5,502 nt of DNA, taken from Bacteroidota bacterium. Its GTDB lineage: Bacteria > Bacteroidota > Bacteroidia > Bacteroidales > VadinHA17. Shown piece by piece: positions 1-5,502 of this stretch (the first letter of the stretch is position 1; every line of letters begins with the position of its first letter). The stretch is taken from assembly GCA_006227095.1 (NCBI GenBank), contig SBFZ01000008.1:1-5502 (forward strand), written 5' to 3'. A program made the translations under genes and the position numbers. The notes beneath the pieces are model-generated. The model was not told where the DNA came from and did not search any database. It was given only the letters and a program-made list of their open reading frames with translations.

Positions 1-1
1 A

Positions 2-292
2 GGAGAGGCCTACACCAGAATGCAAAATCCACCTGAGTACGAGCTTTATGACCTAAAAAATGATCCCTATGAATGGAATAATCTGGCCAATGACCCTGAA
101 TATGCAAAGATTTTTGAAAGACTGAAGGCACAGCTTAAGGAATGGCAGGTTAAAACATCGGACCCCTTCGTTGACAAGGCACTTGCGGAGAAACTCCTTC
201 TTGAGATTGAAGCTGCCAATGAAAAGAAGGTGGAAATAAAATATCATGAATACATGGATCCTCACCTTGTATTTGAGAAGAATGATAAATAA
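2..292 (+). CDS. Sulfatase, C-terminal fragment (5' end outside window; heparan N-sulfatase-like)
   Basis: The reading frame is open from the first bases of the window to the TAA at 290-292, giving 96 visible residues; the N-terminus and the whole catalytic domain lie upstream. The internal ATG at 20 is not taken as the start, because the frame continues upstream of it with sulfatase-like sequence (GEAYTR before it). The diagnostic stretch is ELYDLKNDPYEWNNLA, the conserved C-terminal motif of type I sulfatases (alkaline phosphatase superfamily), followed by a charged helix and a W...TSDPF tail. From family knowledge, this ending resembles N-sulfoglucosamine sulfohydrolase-like sulfatases (SulfAtlas S1_8-like), which remove sulfate from glycan amino sugars. 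The active site cannot be inspected, so subfamily and substrate are inference. It lies 81 bases before the next sulfatase on the same strand and is probably part of the same locus. Confidence 0.85.
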   Translation, partial: GEAYTRMQNPPEYELYDLKNDPYEWNNLANDPEYAKIFERLKAQLKEWQVKTSDPFVDKALAEKLLLEIEAANEKKVEIKYHEYMDPHLVFEKNDK

Positions 293-373
293 TACAGAGG
301 AGTGAATGGAAGCTGGTCAGCCAGACAGGATCTTATCTGTTTGCCGGACCTGAAAATCCTTAAATGAAGAAAA
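293..373 (+). other. Intergenic spacer between two sulfatase genes
   Basis: This is the only gap longer than 12 bases in the window. It holds no convincing terminator: the best inverted repeat is a 4-base stem (ctgg 313-316 / ccag 321-324) with no T-run after it. No good match to the Bacteroidota -33/-7 promoter (TTTG ... TAnnTTTG) is visible. A purine stretch AGAGGAG at 296-302 precedes an ATG at 306 that opens only 15 codons, and a second short ORF from ATG 364 overlaps the next start; neither looks like a gene. The spacer could carry a weak promoter or simply be transcribed through. Confidence 0.6.
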
Positions 374-1831
374 ATGAATAAAGTAAATTCTACGGCGATC
401 AAGTGCCTTGCGAGACTTTCGGTTTTACCGCTCATCATTCAGGGATGCAATGCCCAGGAACAACAAAAGCCGAATTTCGTTTTTTTCCTTATTGATGATA
501 TGGGTTACAGTGATGTGGGCTGCTTCGGAAGTGATTACTATGAAACACCGAATATTGACAGACTGGCAAGCCAGGGGATGAAATTTACAAGTGCCTATGC
601 AGCAAGCACACTTAGTTCTCCAACCAGGTCAAGTATTCTGACAGGTAAATACCCGGGTCGCCTCCATATCACACATGCAATCCCGATCCAGGGATACAAG
701 CGTCTTGAAAAAGGCACCGCAACCCCTCTTAAGGATGCCGATTATGTAATGAACCTGCCCCTGGAGGAAGTGACTATTGCTGAGGCCCTCAAACCTGCAG
801 GCTATGCTACCATTTCGATAGGTAAGTGGCATGTCTGTGACGAAGAAGCCTATTTCCCAGAATACCAGGGTTTTGACAGGAATGTTGGCGGCAATGGTCA
901 TGGAAATACTGAGAATTACTTTTATCCTTACCATAACAAGTGGAGGATGGCACCTGACTATCCCTGGATAGAATGGAACACCCTTCCGGATGGCAAACCG
1001 GGTGAATATATTACAGACCGTCTAACTGAGGAAGCTGTGAAATTCATCGAGGAGAACAAGGAGAGACCATTCTTCCTTTATCTTCCTCATTATGCCGTAC
1101 ATACACCTATACAGGCAATTGACAGCATCATACACAAGTATGAAGCCAAGCCAGCTGATACCATCAAGGGGCATACGAAACCAGGCTACGCGGCAATGAT
1201 TGAAAGTGTAGATATTAGCATGGGAGTAATAATGAAAAAACTTGAGGAACTGGGTCTTGATGATAATACAGTAGTAATATTCACATCTGACAACGGAGGG
1301 CACGGACGGTGGACGTCAAACTGGCCCTGGAGAGGCAATAAGGGCAACTTTTACGAGGGAGGAATCAGGGTACCTCTTATTATAAAATGGCCCGGAAAAG
1401 CCAAGGCAGGATCTGTATGTGATGTCCCTGTTATAAGTACTGATTTTTATCCGACCATGCTGGAGATGGCAAATCTCGATCTGATGCCTGAGCAGCACAT
1501 GGACGGACTTAGTCTTGCTCCTCTTCTCAAAAACTCCGGAAGCCTGAACAGAAGTGATCTTTACTGGCATTTCCCAAATTATACTGGTACCGGTCATCCG
1601 GATCCGTCAGGACCTCTAAGTGTGATCAGACATGAAAACTGGAAGCTGATTGAGAATTTTGAGGATGGGAGTCTGGAGCTATATGACCTGGAAAATGATC
1701 CGAAAGAGAGCATAAACCTGGCTGATCAGAAGCCCGAACTGGCCGCTGAACTCAGGAACATGCTCGTCCAGTGGCGCAATGAAACCAGGGTACAGATGCC
1801 TGAAGTGAATCCTGATTATATTAAAAAATAA
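374..1831 (+). CDS. S-type sulfatase, arylsulfatase A / GalNAc-sulfatase-like, probable lipoprotein
   Basis: A 485-residue sulfatase predicted to hydrolyse sulfate esters of a glycan outside the cytoplasm. The N-terminus has a hydrophobic segment (about residues 12-24) ending IQGC, a loose lipobox with Cys25 as probable lipidation site. Active-site elements appear in the expected order: metal-binding Asp41-Asp42 (LIDDMGYSD); the formylglycine motif S-S-P-T-R-S-S-I-L-T-G with Ser81 as the residue to be oxidised; GKWH with Lys151 and His153; His239/His243 in PHYAVHTP; Asp306-Asn307 in SDNGG; and Lys323 in RGNKG followed by YEGGIRVPLI. The C-terminal subdomain carries ELYDLENDPKESINLA (about 435-450). 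Length is normal for the family. ATG 374 is the first start after an in-frame TGA at 365-367. The GKYPGRLHIT and YEGGIRVP segments suggest a SulfAtlas S1_16-like group, some of whose characterised members act on galactose-4-sulfate; this assignment is inference. One oddity is GKWHVC, where GKWHLG is usual. It sits 12 bases before the next sulfatase. Confidence 0.93.
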   Translation: MNKVNSTAIKCLARLSVLPLIIQGCNAQEQQKPNFVFFLIDDMGYSDVGCFGSDYYETPNIDRLASQGMKFTSAYAASTLSSPTRSSILTGKYPGRLHITHAIPIQGYKRLEKGTATPLKDADYVMNLPLEEVTIAEALKPAGYATISIGKWHVCDEEAYFPEYQGFDRNVGGNGHGNTENYFYPYHNKWRMAPDYPWIEWNTLPDGKPGEYITDRLTEEAVKFIEENKERPFFLYLPHYAVHTPIQAIDSIIHKYEAKPADTIKGHTKPGYAAMIESVDISMGVIMKKLEELGLDDNTVVIFTSDNGGHGRWTSNWPWRGNKGNFYEGGIRVPLIIKWPGKAKAGSVCDVPVISTDFYPTMLEMANLDLMPEQHMDGLSLAPLLKNSGSLNRSDLYWHFPNYTGTGHPDPSGPLSVIRHENWKLIENFEDGSLELYDLENDPKESINLADQKPELAAELRNMLVQWRNETRVQMPEVNPDYIKK

Positions 1832-1843
1832 AAATATCATACC

Positions 1844-3334
1844 ATGAATATTTTACAATACTCAAAAAATGTCATCCCTTTTTCTCTGGGTGCTTTCCTG
1901 CTGACTCCTTCATCATGTGCTGATGCAAGCCCGAAGGAAACTGCCAGGAACAAAGACGATAAACCTCTGAATGTGCTGTTTTTTGTCTCTGATGATTTGC
2001 GACCCAACCTGGGATGTTATGGAGACACCTATGCAATTACACCAAACATAGACAGGATAGCCTCTGCCGGGGTTGTCTTCAGCAATGCATACTGCCAGCA
2101 GGCTGTCAGCAATCCTTCGCGCACCTCTCTGCTAACCGGATTGAGGCCTGATGAAACCGGAGTTATAAACCTGGAGACCCATTTCCGGACAAAACTTCCT
2201 GACCTGGTTACATTGCCACAGCTTTTCAAGAATAACGGTTACCTGGCCCTTGGAACAGGAAAGGTGTTTCATGCACTGAAAGAGACGGTTGATCCGGTAT
2301 CGTGGTCAGAACCTGTCCCGGATTATGAGGGTGGCGGCTATTTCCTGCCTGAAAACAATATTGGCAAAGGCAAGCAGAATTCAACTGAGTGCGCTGATGT
2401 GTCCGACACAACCTATGTTGATGGAAAAATGACGGTTGACGCTATCAGGTTTCTTGCAAGGGCAAAGGAAGAGAACAAACCTTTCTTTGTTGCAGTTGGA
2501 TATAAAAAGCCTCATGCACCATATGTAGCCCCCAAAAAATACTGGGATATATATAAAGACAAACCATATGAAATAACTGACCGGGAGAGACCTGCCGGAG
2601 CACCTGCACTTGCATTTCATAACAATGAAGAGATCAGGGGATACCGCGATGTGCCTGATGAAGGTCCCATCCCGCCCGAAAAGGAGCAGGAGATAGTCCA
2701 TGGATATTATGCCTGTATCAGTTACATTGATGCACAGGTGGGTAAGGTAATTGCAGCTCTTGACAGCCTTGGGCTGAGGGAAAATACAATCATTGTGTTC
2801 TGGGGAGATCATGGTTACCACCTGGGAGAACAGGAAATATGGTGCAAATCAACAAACTTTGAACTCTCTGCAAAAGCCCCTCTTATAATCTCGGTACCAG
2901 GAATGGCCGGAAACGGGGAAAAATCTTCTGCAATAGTAGAATTTGTTGATGTTTATCCAACTGTTGCAGACCTGGCGGGTCTGGCCCCGCAGGGAGAACT
3001 TTCCGGAACGAGCCTCACACCACTCCTTAAGAACCCTGACGCAAAATGGAAGGATATAGCATTTAACCAGTTTACCCGTCCTTACAGGGCTATACGAAAA
3101 TTTCCTCCGACACATATGGGCTATTCTGTGAGGACAAAGGAATGGAGATGTACCTATTGGTGGGATCTGAGCACTGGCGAGGTGGTTGAAAAGGAACTTT
3201 ATAACCTGAAGGACAACCGGATTGAGAAGGAAAATCTTGCAGGTAATCCCAAGTATGCAAAGACTGAAAAGGAGCTGGCCCGGATGGTGACAGATTACCG
3301 TAACGGGAAATACAATGCAACTCAGAAAAAGTAG
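1844..3334 (+). CDS. S-type sulfatase, iduronate-2-sulfatase-like, copy 1 of tandem pair
   Basis: A 496-residue sulfatase closely following the plan of human iduronate-2-sulfatase (SulfAtlas S1_7-like). Visible elements are NVLFFVSDDLRPNLGCYGD with Asp50-Asp51 as metal ligands; QQAVSNPSRTSLLTG, where Ser89 replaces the Cys of the human enzyme as formylglycine precursor; GKVFH (Lys140, His143); KKPH (His224); WGDHGYHLGEQ (Asp322-His323); and WCKSTNFEL (Lys335). The C-terminal part has MGYSVRT, matching MGYSIRT of the human enzyme, then ELYNLKDN and ENLAG. The first 25 residues are a hydrophobic export signal ending TPSSC; Cys25 may be lipidated, but the lipobox is atypical (Pro at -3). The start is 12 bases after the previous stop, with no clear Shine-Dalgarno. 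From the family, members remove sulfate from C2 of uronic acids or from algal galactans; the actual substrate is unknown. It is about 66% identical to the next gene without gaps. Confidence 0.93.
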   Translation: MNILQYSKNVIPFSLGAFLLTPSSCADASPKETARNKDDKPLNVLFFVSDDLRPNLGCYGDTYAITPNIDRIASAGVVFSNAYCQQAVSNPSRTSLLTGLRPDETGVINLETHFRTKLPDLVTLPQLFKNNGYLALGTGKVFHALKETVDPVSWSEPVPDYEGGGYFLPENNIGKGKQNSTECADVSDTTYVDGKMTVDAIRFLARAKEENKPFFVAVGYKKPHAPYVAPKKYWDIYKDKPYEITDRERPAGAPALAFHNNEEIRGYRDVPDEGPIPPEKEQEIVHGYYACISYIDAQVGKVIAALDSLGLRENTIIVFWGDHGYHLGEQEIWCKSTNFELSAKAPLIISVPGMAGNGEKSSAIVEFVDVYPTVADLAGLAPQGELSGTSLTPLLKNPDAKWKDIAFNQFTRPYRAIRKFPPTHMGYSVRTKEWRCTYWWDLSTGEVVEKELYNLKDNRIEKENLAGNPKYAKTEKELARMVTDYRNGKYNATQKK

Positions 3335-3340
3335 TTTGTC

Positions 3341-4819
3341 ATGGCTGTTTTTGAAAGAACATCATTGCTGATACCCGCTACCGTAGGGTCGATCCTTTTT
3401 CCGGCTCTGCATGGAAGTGAGCTGCTGGCAGAAGATTGCAGCGGAAAGGAGAGAGAGCGGCCAATGAATGTGTTGTTCTTTTTCGTCGATGATCTTCGTC
3501 CGAATCTTGGATGCTATGGCGATGCCAATGCAGTGACCCCGAATATTGACATGCTGGCCCGGGCAGGGGTAACCTTCAACCATGCATATTGTCAGCAGGC
3601 GGTAAGCAATCCGTCCAGAACATCGCTCCTTACAGGCTTGAGGCCTGATGAAAACGGTGTTACTGACCTGGAGACCCATTTCAGGGACAATGTCCCTGAT
3701 GTGGTTACCTTGCCTCAGTTGTTCAGGAACAACGGTTATCTTACACTTGGTGCAGGCAAGGTATATCATTCAACACCGTTTATCGTTGATGAACCTTCCT
3801 GGACCAGACCGGTCCCTGATTATCTTCCACGGGCATATTTGCTGCCGGAAAACCTGGTGGAGAATGCCAAGATGAGTTCCTTCGAATCAGCCGATGTGGC
3901 TGACAACGCCTACCCGGATGGACAAACGGCTGATTTTGCAATCGAATATCTCAAGGAAGCCAGCGCTGAAGATAGACCATTTTTCATTGCTGTTGGATTG
4001 ACTAAGCCTCATCTTCCATTCTGTGCACCTTCTAAATACTGGGAATTATATGACTCCGTCAGTTTTACATTAAGTGACCGTGATCGTCCTGAGGGAAGTC
4101 CCGACCTCGCTTTTCACAACTGGGAGGAGCTCAGGGGTTATCGTGACATTCCCAATTCAGGACCTATATCGAGGGAAAAGGAAGAAATACTATGGAAAGG
4201 CTATTACGCGTGCATAAGTTACGCCGACGCCCAGGTCGGAAGAGTCCTCGAGACACTCGATAGGCTTGGTCTCAGGGAGAATACTGTTATTGTTCTTTGG
4301 GGTGATCATGGTTATCACCTTGGAGAGCAGGATCTGTGGGGTAAATCAACAAATTTTGAGCTTGATGCCAGGGTACCGCTCATTATTTCTGCGCCAGGGG
4401 CAAAAGGATCAGGAAAGAAATCTGATGCAATTGTGGAGACCCTGGATATTTACCCGACACTGGCCGACATATGCGGACTTGCCCCTCAAAGCAAACTGTC
4501 AGGCGTCAGCCTGCAACCGCTTCTGGATAATCCGGATAAAAAGTGGAAAAACATTGCATTTAATCAGTTTATCAGACCATATGGCGCACTTCGCAATGGA
4601 AAACCAACTCATATGGGCTATTCAGTAAGGACCTCAGACTGGAGATGTACCTGCTGGTGGGATCTCAAAACAGGTGAGATGGTTGAGAAGGAATTATACT
4701 ACCTGAAGGATTACAGCGTGGAAAAGGAAAACCTGGCAGGAAGGAAGAAGTATTCCAGGGTTGAAGCGGAACTAACCTCAATGCTTATGGCATATAAGAA
4801 TCAAACGGTCATAGAATAG
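3341..4819 (+). CDS. S-type sulfatase, iduronate-2-sulfatase-like, copy 2 of tandem pair
   Basis: A 492-residue paralogue of the preceding gene. All catalytic positions fall at the same residue numbers: Asp50-Asp51 (FVDDLRPNLGCYGD), Ser89 in SNPSRTSLLTG as formylglycine precursor, Lys140 and His143 in GKVYH, His224 in TKPH, Asp322-His323 in GDHGYHLGEQ, and Lys335 in WGKSTNFEL. MGYSVRT and ENLAG mark the C-terminal subdomain. The N-terminus has a hydrophobic stretch (about residues 8-23) after Arg6, consistent with Sec export. No lipobox Cys follows it directly; Cys33 (AEDC) does not look like one, so this copy may be a soluble periplasmic or secreted protein, unlike copy 1. The ATG lies 6 bases after the previous stop; the next in-frame Met (residue 42) would remove the signal, so 3341 is preferred. 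Hydrolysis of a glycan sulfate ester is secure as a class; substrate is not. Confidence 0.92.
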   Translation: MAVFERTSLLIPATVGSILFPALHGSELLAEDCSGKERERPMNVLFFFVDDLRPNLGCYGDANAVTPNIDMLARAGVTFNHAYCQQAVSNPSRTSLLTGLRPDENGVTDLETHFRDNVPDVVTLPQLFRNNGYLTLGAGKVYHSTPFIVDEPSWTRPVPDYLPRAYLLPENLVENAKMSSFESADVADNAYPDGQTADFAIEYLKEASAEDRPFFIAVGLTKPHLPFCAPSKYWELYDSVSFTLSDRDRPEGSPDLAFHNWEELRGYRDIPNSGPISREKEEILWKGYYACISYADAQVGRVLETLDRLGLRENTVIVLWGDHGYHLGEQDLWGKSTNFELDARVPLIISAPGAKGSGKKSDAIVETLDIYPTLADICGLAPQSKLSGVSLQPLLDNPDKKWKNIAFNQFIRPYGALRNGKPTHMGYSVRTSDWRCTCWWDLKTGEMVEKELYYLKDYSVEKENLAGRKKYSRVEAELTSMLMAYKNQTVIE

Positions 4820-4831
4820 CACTTTGCAACC

Positions 4832-5502
4832 ATGAAATTTCCTTATATCCGGACAATAGTTATAGTCGTTGTTTTAATTACTTCACTGAGTGGAGTTAAT
4901 TCACAGTCAGTTACTATTCTCCAGAAGCAGGTTCCTGTACTGACCCTCAGGGAAGGGAACCAGGTGATGCTGATTAAACTTGAATCAGGCAGGGAGAATA
5001 CAATTGTCAGTTCGGTCAGTCTTGACCTTGCCGGAACAACCGACCTTGATGACCTGGAGAGCATCAAGGTCTTCTACAGGGGAGATATCCTTAATGATAG
5101 CGTACAGTTTGGAAAGACCCAGCCGCCTTCAGACCGCCTGACGGTAAAAGGTAAAGTAAGTCTTCCTTCAGGCTCCGGATATTTCAGTATTATCGTAAGG
5201 TTGAAAGATGACGCTGACCTTCTTAACGACCTGGTAATAAGATGTACAGGCATTAAAGCAGGAAAGAAGACTTTCTCTCCGCAAAGTGATTTCAAGCCGT
5301 TGAGACTTCGTTTCGGAACAGCTCTCTGTCAGCACGGGGAGGATGGTGTTCATACCTACAGGATACCAGGTATTGTGAGGACAAATAACGGCACCCTGCT
5401 GGCAATTTTTGACAGGAGGCTCGAAACCCATCGTGACCCCCAGGGAGTTGCCAATATTGGCCTTAAAAGGAGTACTGACGGAGGAAGAACATGGGAACCT
5501 CA
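4832..5502 (+). CDS. Exo-alpha-sialidase (GH33-like), N-terminal part, truncated by window end
   Basis: The frame is open from ATG 4832 to the window end: 223 codons plus two bases, with no stop. Residues 1-25 form a signal peptide (hydrophobic VIVVVLITSLSG, probable signal peptidase I cut near VNS/Q25). Residues about 26-160 form a beta-rich region resembling the N-terminal domain found on Bacteroidota BNR-repeat sialidases (BNR_assoc_N type). The catalytic beta-propeller then begins: HTYRIPG with Arg177 of the carboxylate-binding triad, Arg196 in FDRR nineteen residues later, and Asp202 in RDPQ twenty-five residues later. These are the spacings of Arg37, Arg56 and acid/base Asp62 in Salmonella sialidase. 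The first Asp-box, STDGGRTW (214-221), follows. The nucleophile Tyr/Glu pair and third Arg lie beyond the window. The predicted role is release of terminal sialic acid or a related nonulosonic acid in the periplasm or outside the cell. The gene starts 12 bases after the last sulfatase stop, so it is probably cotranscribed. Confidence 0.88.
   Translation, partial: MKFPYIRTIVIVVVLITSLSGVNSQSVTILQKQVPVLTLREGNQVMLIKLESGRENTIVSSVSLDLAGTTDLDDLESIKVFYRGDILNDSVQFGKTQPPSDRLTVKGKVSLPSGSGYFSIIVRLKDDADLLNDLVIRCTGIKAGKKTFSPQSDFKPLRLRFGTALCQHGEDGVHTYRIPGIVRTNNGTLLAIFDRRLETHRDPQGVANIGLKRSTDGGRTWEP

Larger units (their letters stand above)
1844..4819 (+). repeat. Tandem duplication of a whole sulfatase gene (unit about 1.49 kb)
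   Basis: The two iduronate-2-sulfatase-like genes align in a constant register of 1497 bases; for example, ctggagacccatttc occurs at 2171 and again at 3668. The proteins align without any gap from residue 41 to 470; hand counting gives 284 identical of 430 (about 66%). Conservation is uneven: 78/100 at 41-140, 51/110 at 141-250, 155/220 at 251-470. Nucleotide identity is broken up by many third-position changes, so this is an old, diverged duplication rather than an assembly artefact or recent copy. Confidence 0.9.

Noticed and set aside
20..292. A separate 90-residue protein starting at ATG 20
   Set aside because: The frame is open upstream to the window edge with sulfatase-like residues, and the conserved C-terminal sulfatase motif is present, so this is the tail of a larger gene.
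313..340. Hairpins ctgg/ccag (313-324) and acag/ctgt (325-340) as terminator or riboswitch
   Set aside because: Stems of 4 base pairs with no T-run are within chance expectation, and no known riboswitch pattern is apparent.
331..343. Possible Bacteroidota -7 promoter element (TCTGTTTG near 336-343)
   Set aside because: It differs from TAnnTTTG at the A, and no -33 TTTG lies at the right distance upstream.
364..381. Five-codon ORF (ATG 364) overlapping the sulfatase start at 374
   Set aside because: It is too short to be meaningful; chance ATG and stop codons are expected in an A/T-rich leader.
2381..2821. 146-codon minus-strand open frame opposite the first iduronate-2-sulfatase-like gene
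   Set aside because: It lies entirely inside a well-supported sulfatase gene, has no recognisable domain, and its Cys-rich, low-complexity composition is typical of an antisense shadow.
3362..3769. 135-codon minus-strand frame over the start of the second copy
   Set aside because: It is antisense to the signal peptide and formylglycine motif region of a real gene and shows no domain or plausible start context.
4266..4628. 120-codon plus-strand frame inside the second iduronate-2-sulfatase-like gene
   Set aside because: It overlaps the conserved GDHG to MGYSVRT region of the sulfatase in another frame; the sulfatase frame is clearly the coding one.
4843..5431. Three minus-strand frames (73-87 codons) at the window end
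   Set aside because: They lie opposite the sialidase N-terminal region, whose + frame has a signal peptide, YRIP motif, catalytic spacing and Asp-box.

Overview
The window reads as part of a polysaccharide- or glycan-degradation locus, most likely from a Bacteroidota species (Bacteroidales or a related sulfatase-rich marine or gut lineage). This is inferred from several features: moderate GC, no consistent Shine-Dalgarno sequences before the genes, short A/T-leaning junctions, exported and lipoprotein-like N-termini, serine-type sulfatases in series, and a sialidase with a long N-terminal extension. Planctomycetota, Verrucomicrobiota or Lentisphaerota also carry sulfatase arrays and cannot be excluded from sequence alone.

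Layout, all on the + strand. At 2-292 is the C-terminal end of a sulfatase, resembling the heparan N-sulfatase-like group. An 81-base spacer (293-373) follows. At 374-1831 is a complete S-type sulfatase of the arylsulfatase A / N-acetylgalactosamine sulfatase type with a probable lipoprotein signal. At 1844-3334 and 3341-4819 are two complete iduronate-2-sulfatase-like S-type sulfatases. They align with each other without gaps at a fixed 1497-base offset and are a tandem duplication. At 4832-5502 is the start of an exo-alpha-sialidase (GH33-like), cut off by the window end. The last three junctions are only 12, 6 and 12 bases, so 374 onward is almost certainly one transcript; the first partial gene probably belongs to it too. 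No gene is supported on the minus strand.

Together the genes encode exported enzymes that strip sulfate esters, and probably sialic acid or a related nonulosonic acid, from a sulfated glycan. Candidates are mucin-type sialo-sulfoglycans, glycosaminoglycan-like chains or algal sulfated galactans. All three complete sulfatases carry Ser at the formylglycine position, so activity should depend on an anaerobic sulfatase-maturating radical SAM enzyme encoded elsewhere. No SusC/SusD pair, regulator, transporter, tRNA, CRISPR or mobile element is visible. The gene families are known. The points of most interest are the duplicated sulfatase pair with its uneven divergence, and the pairing of sulfatases with a sialidase.
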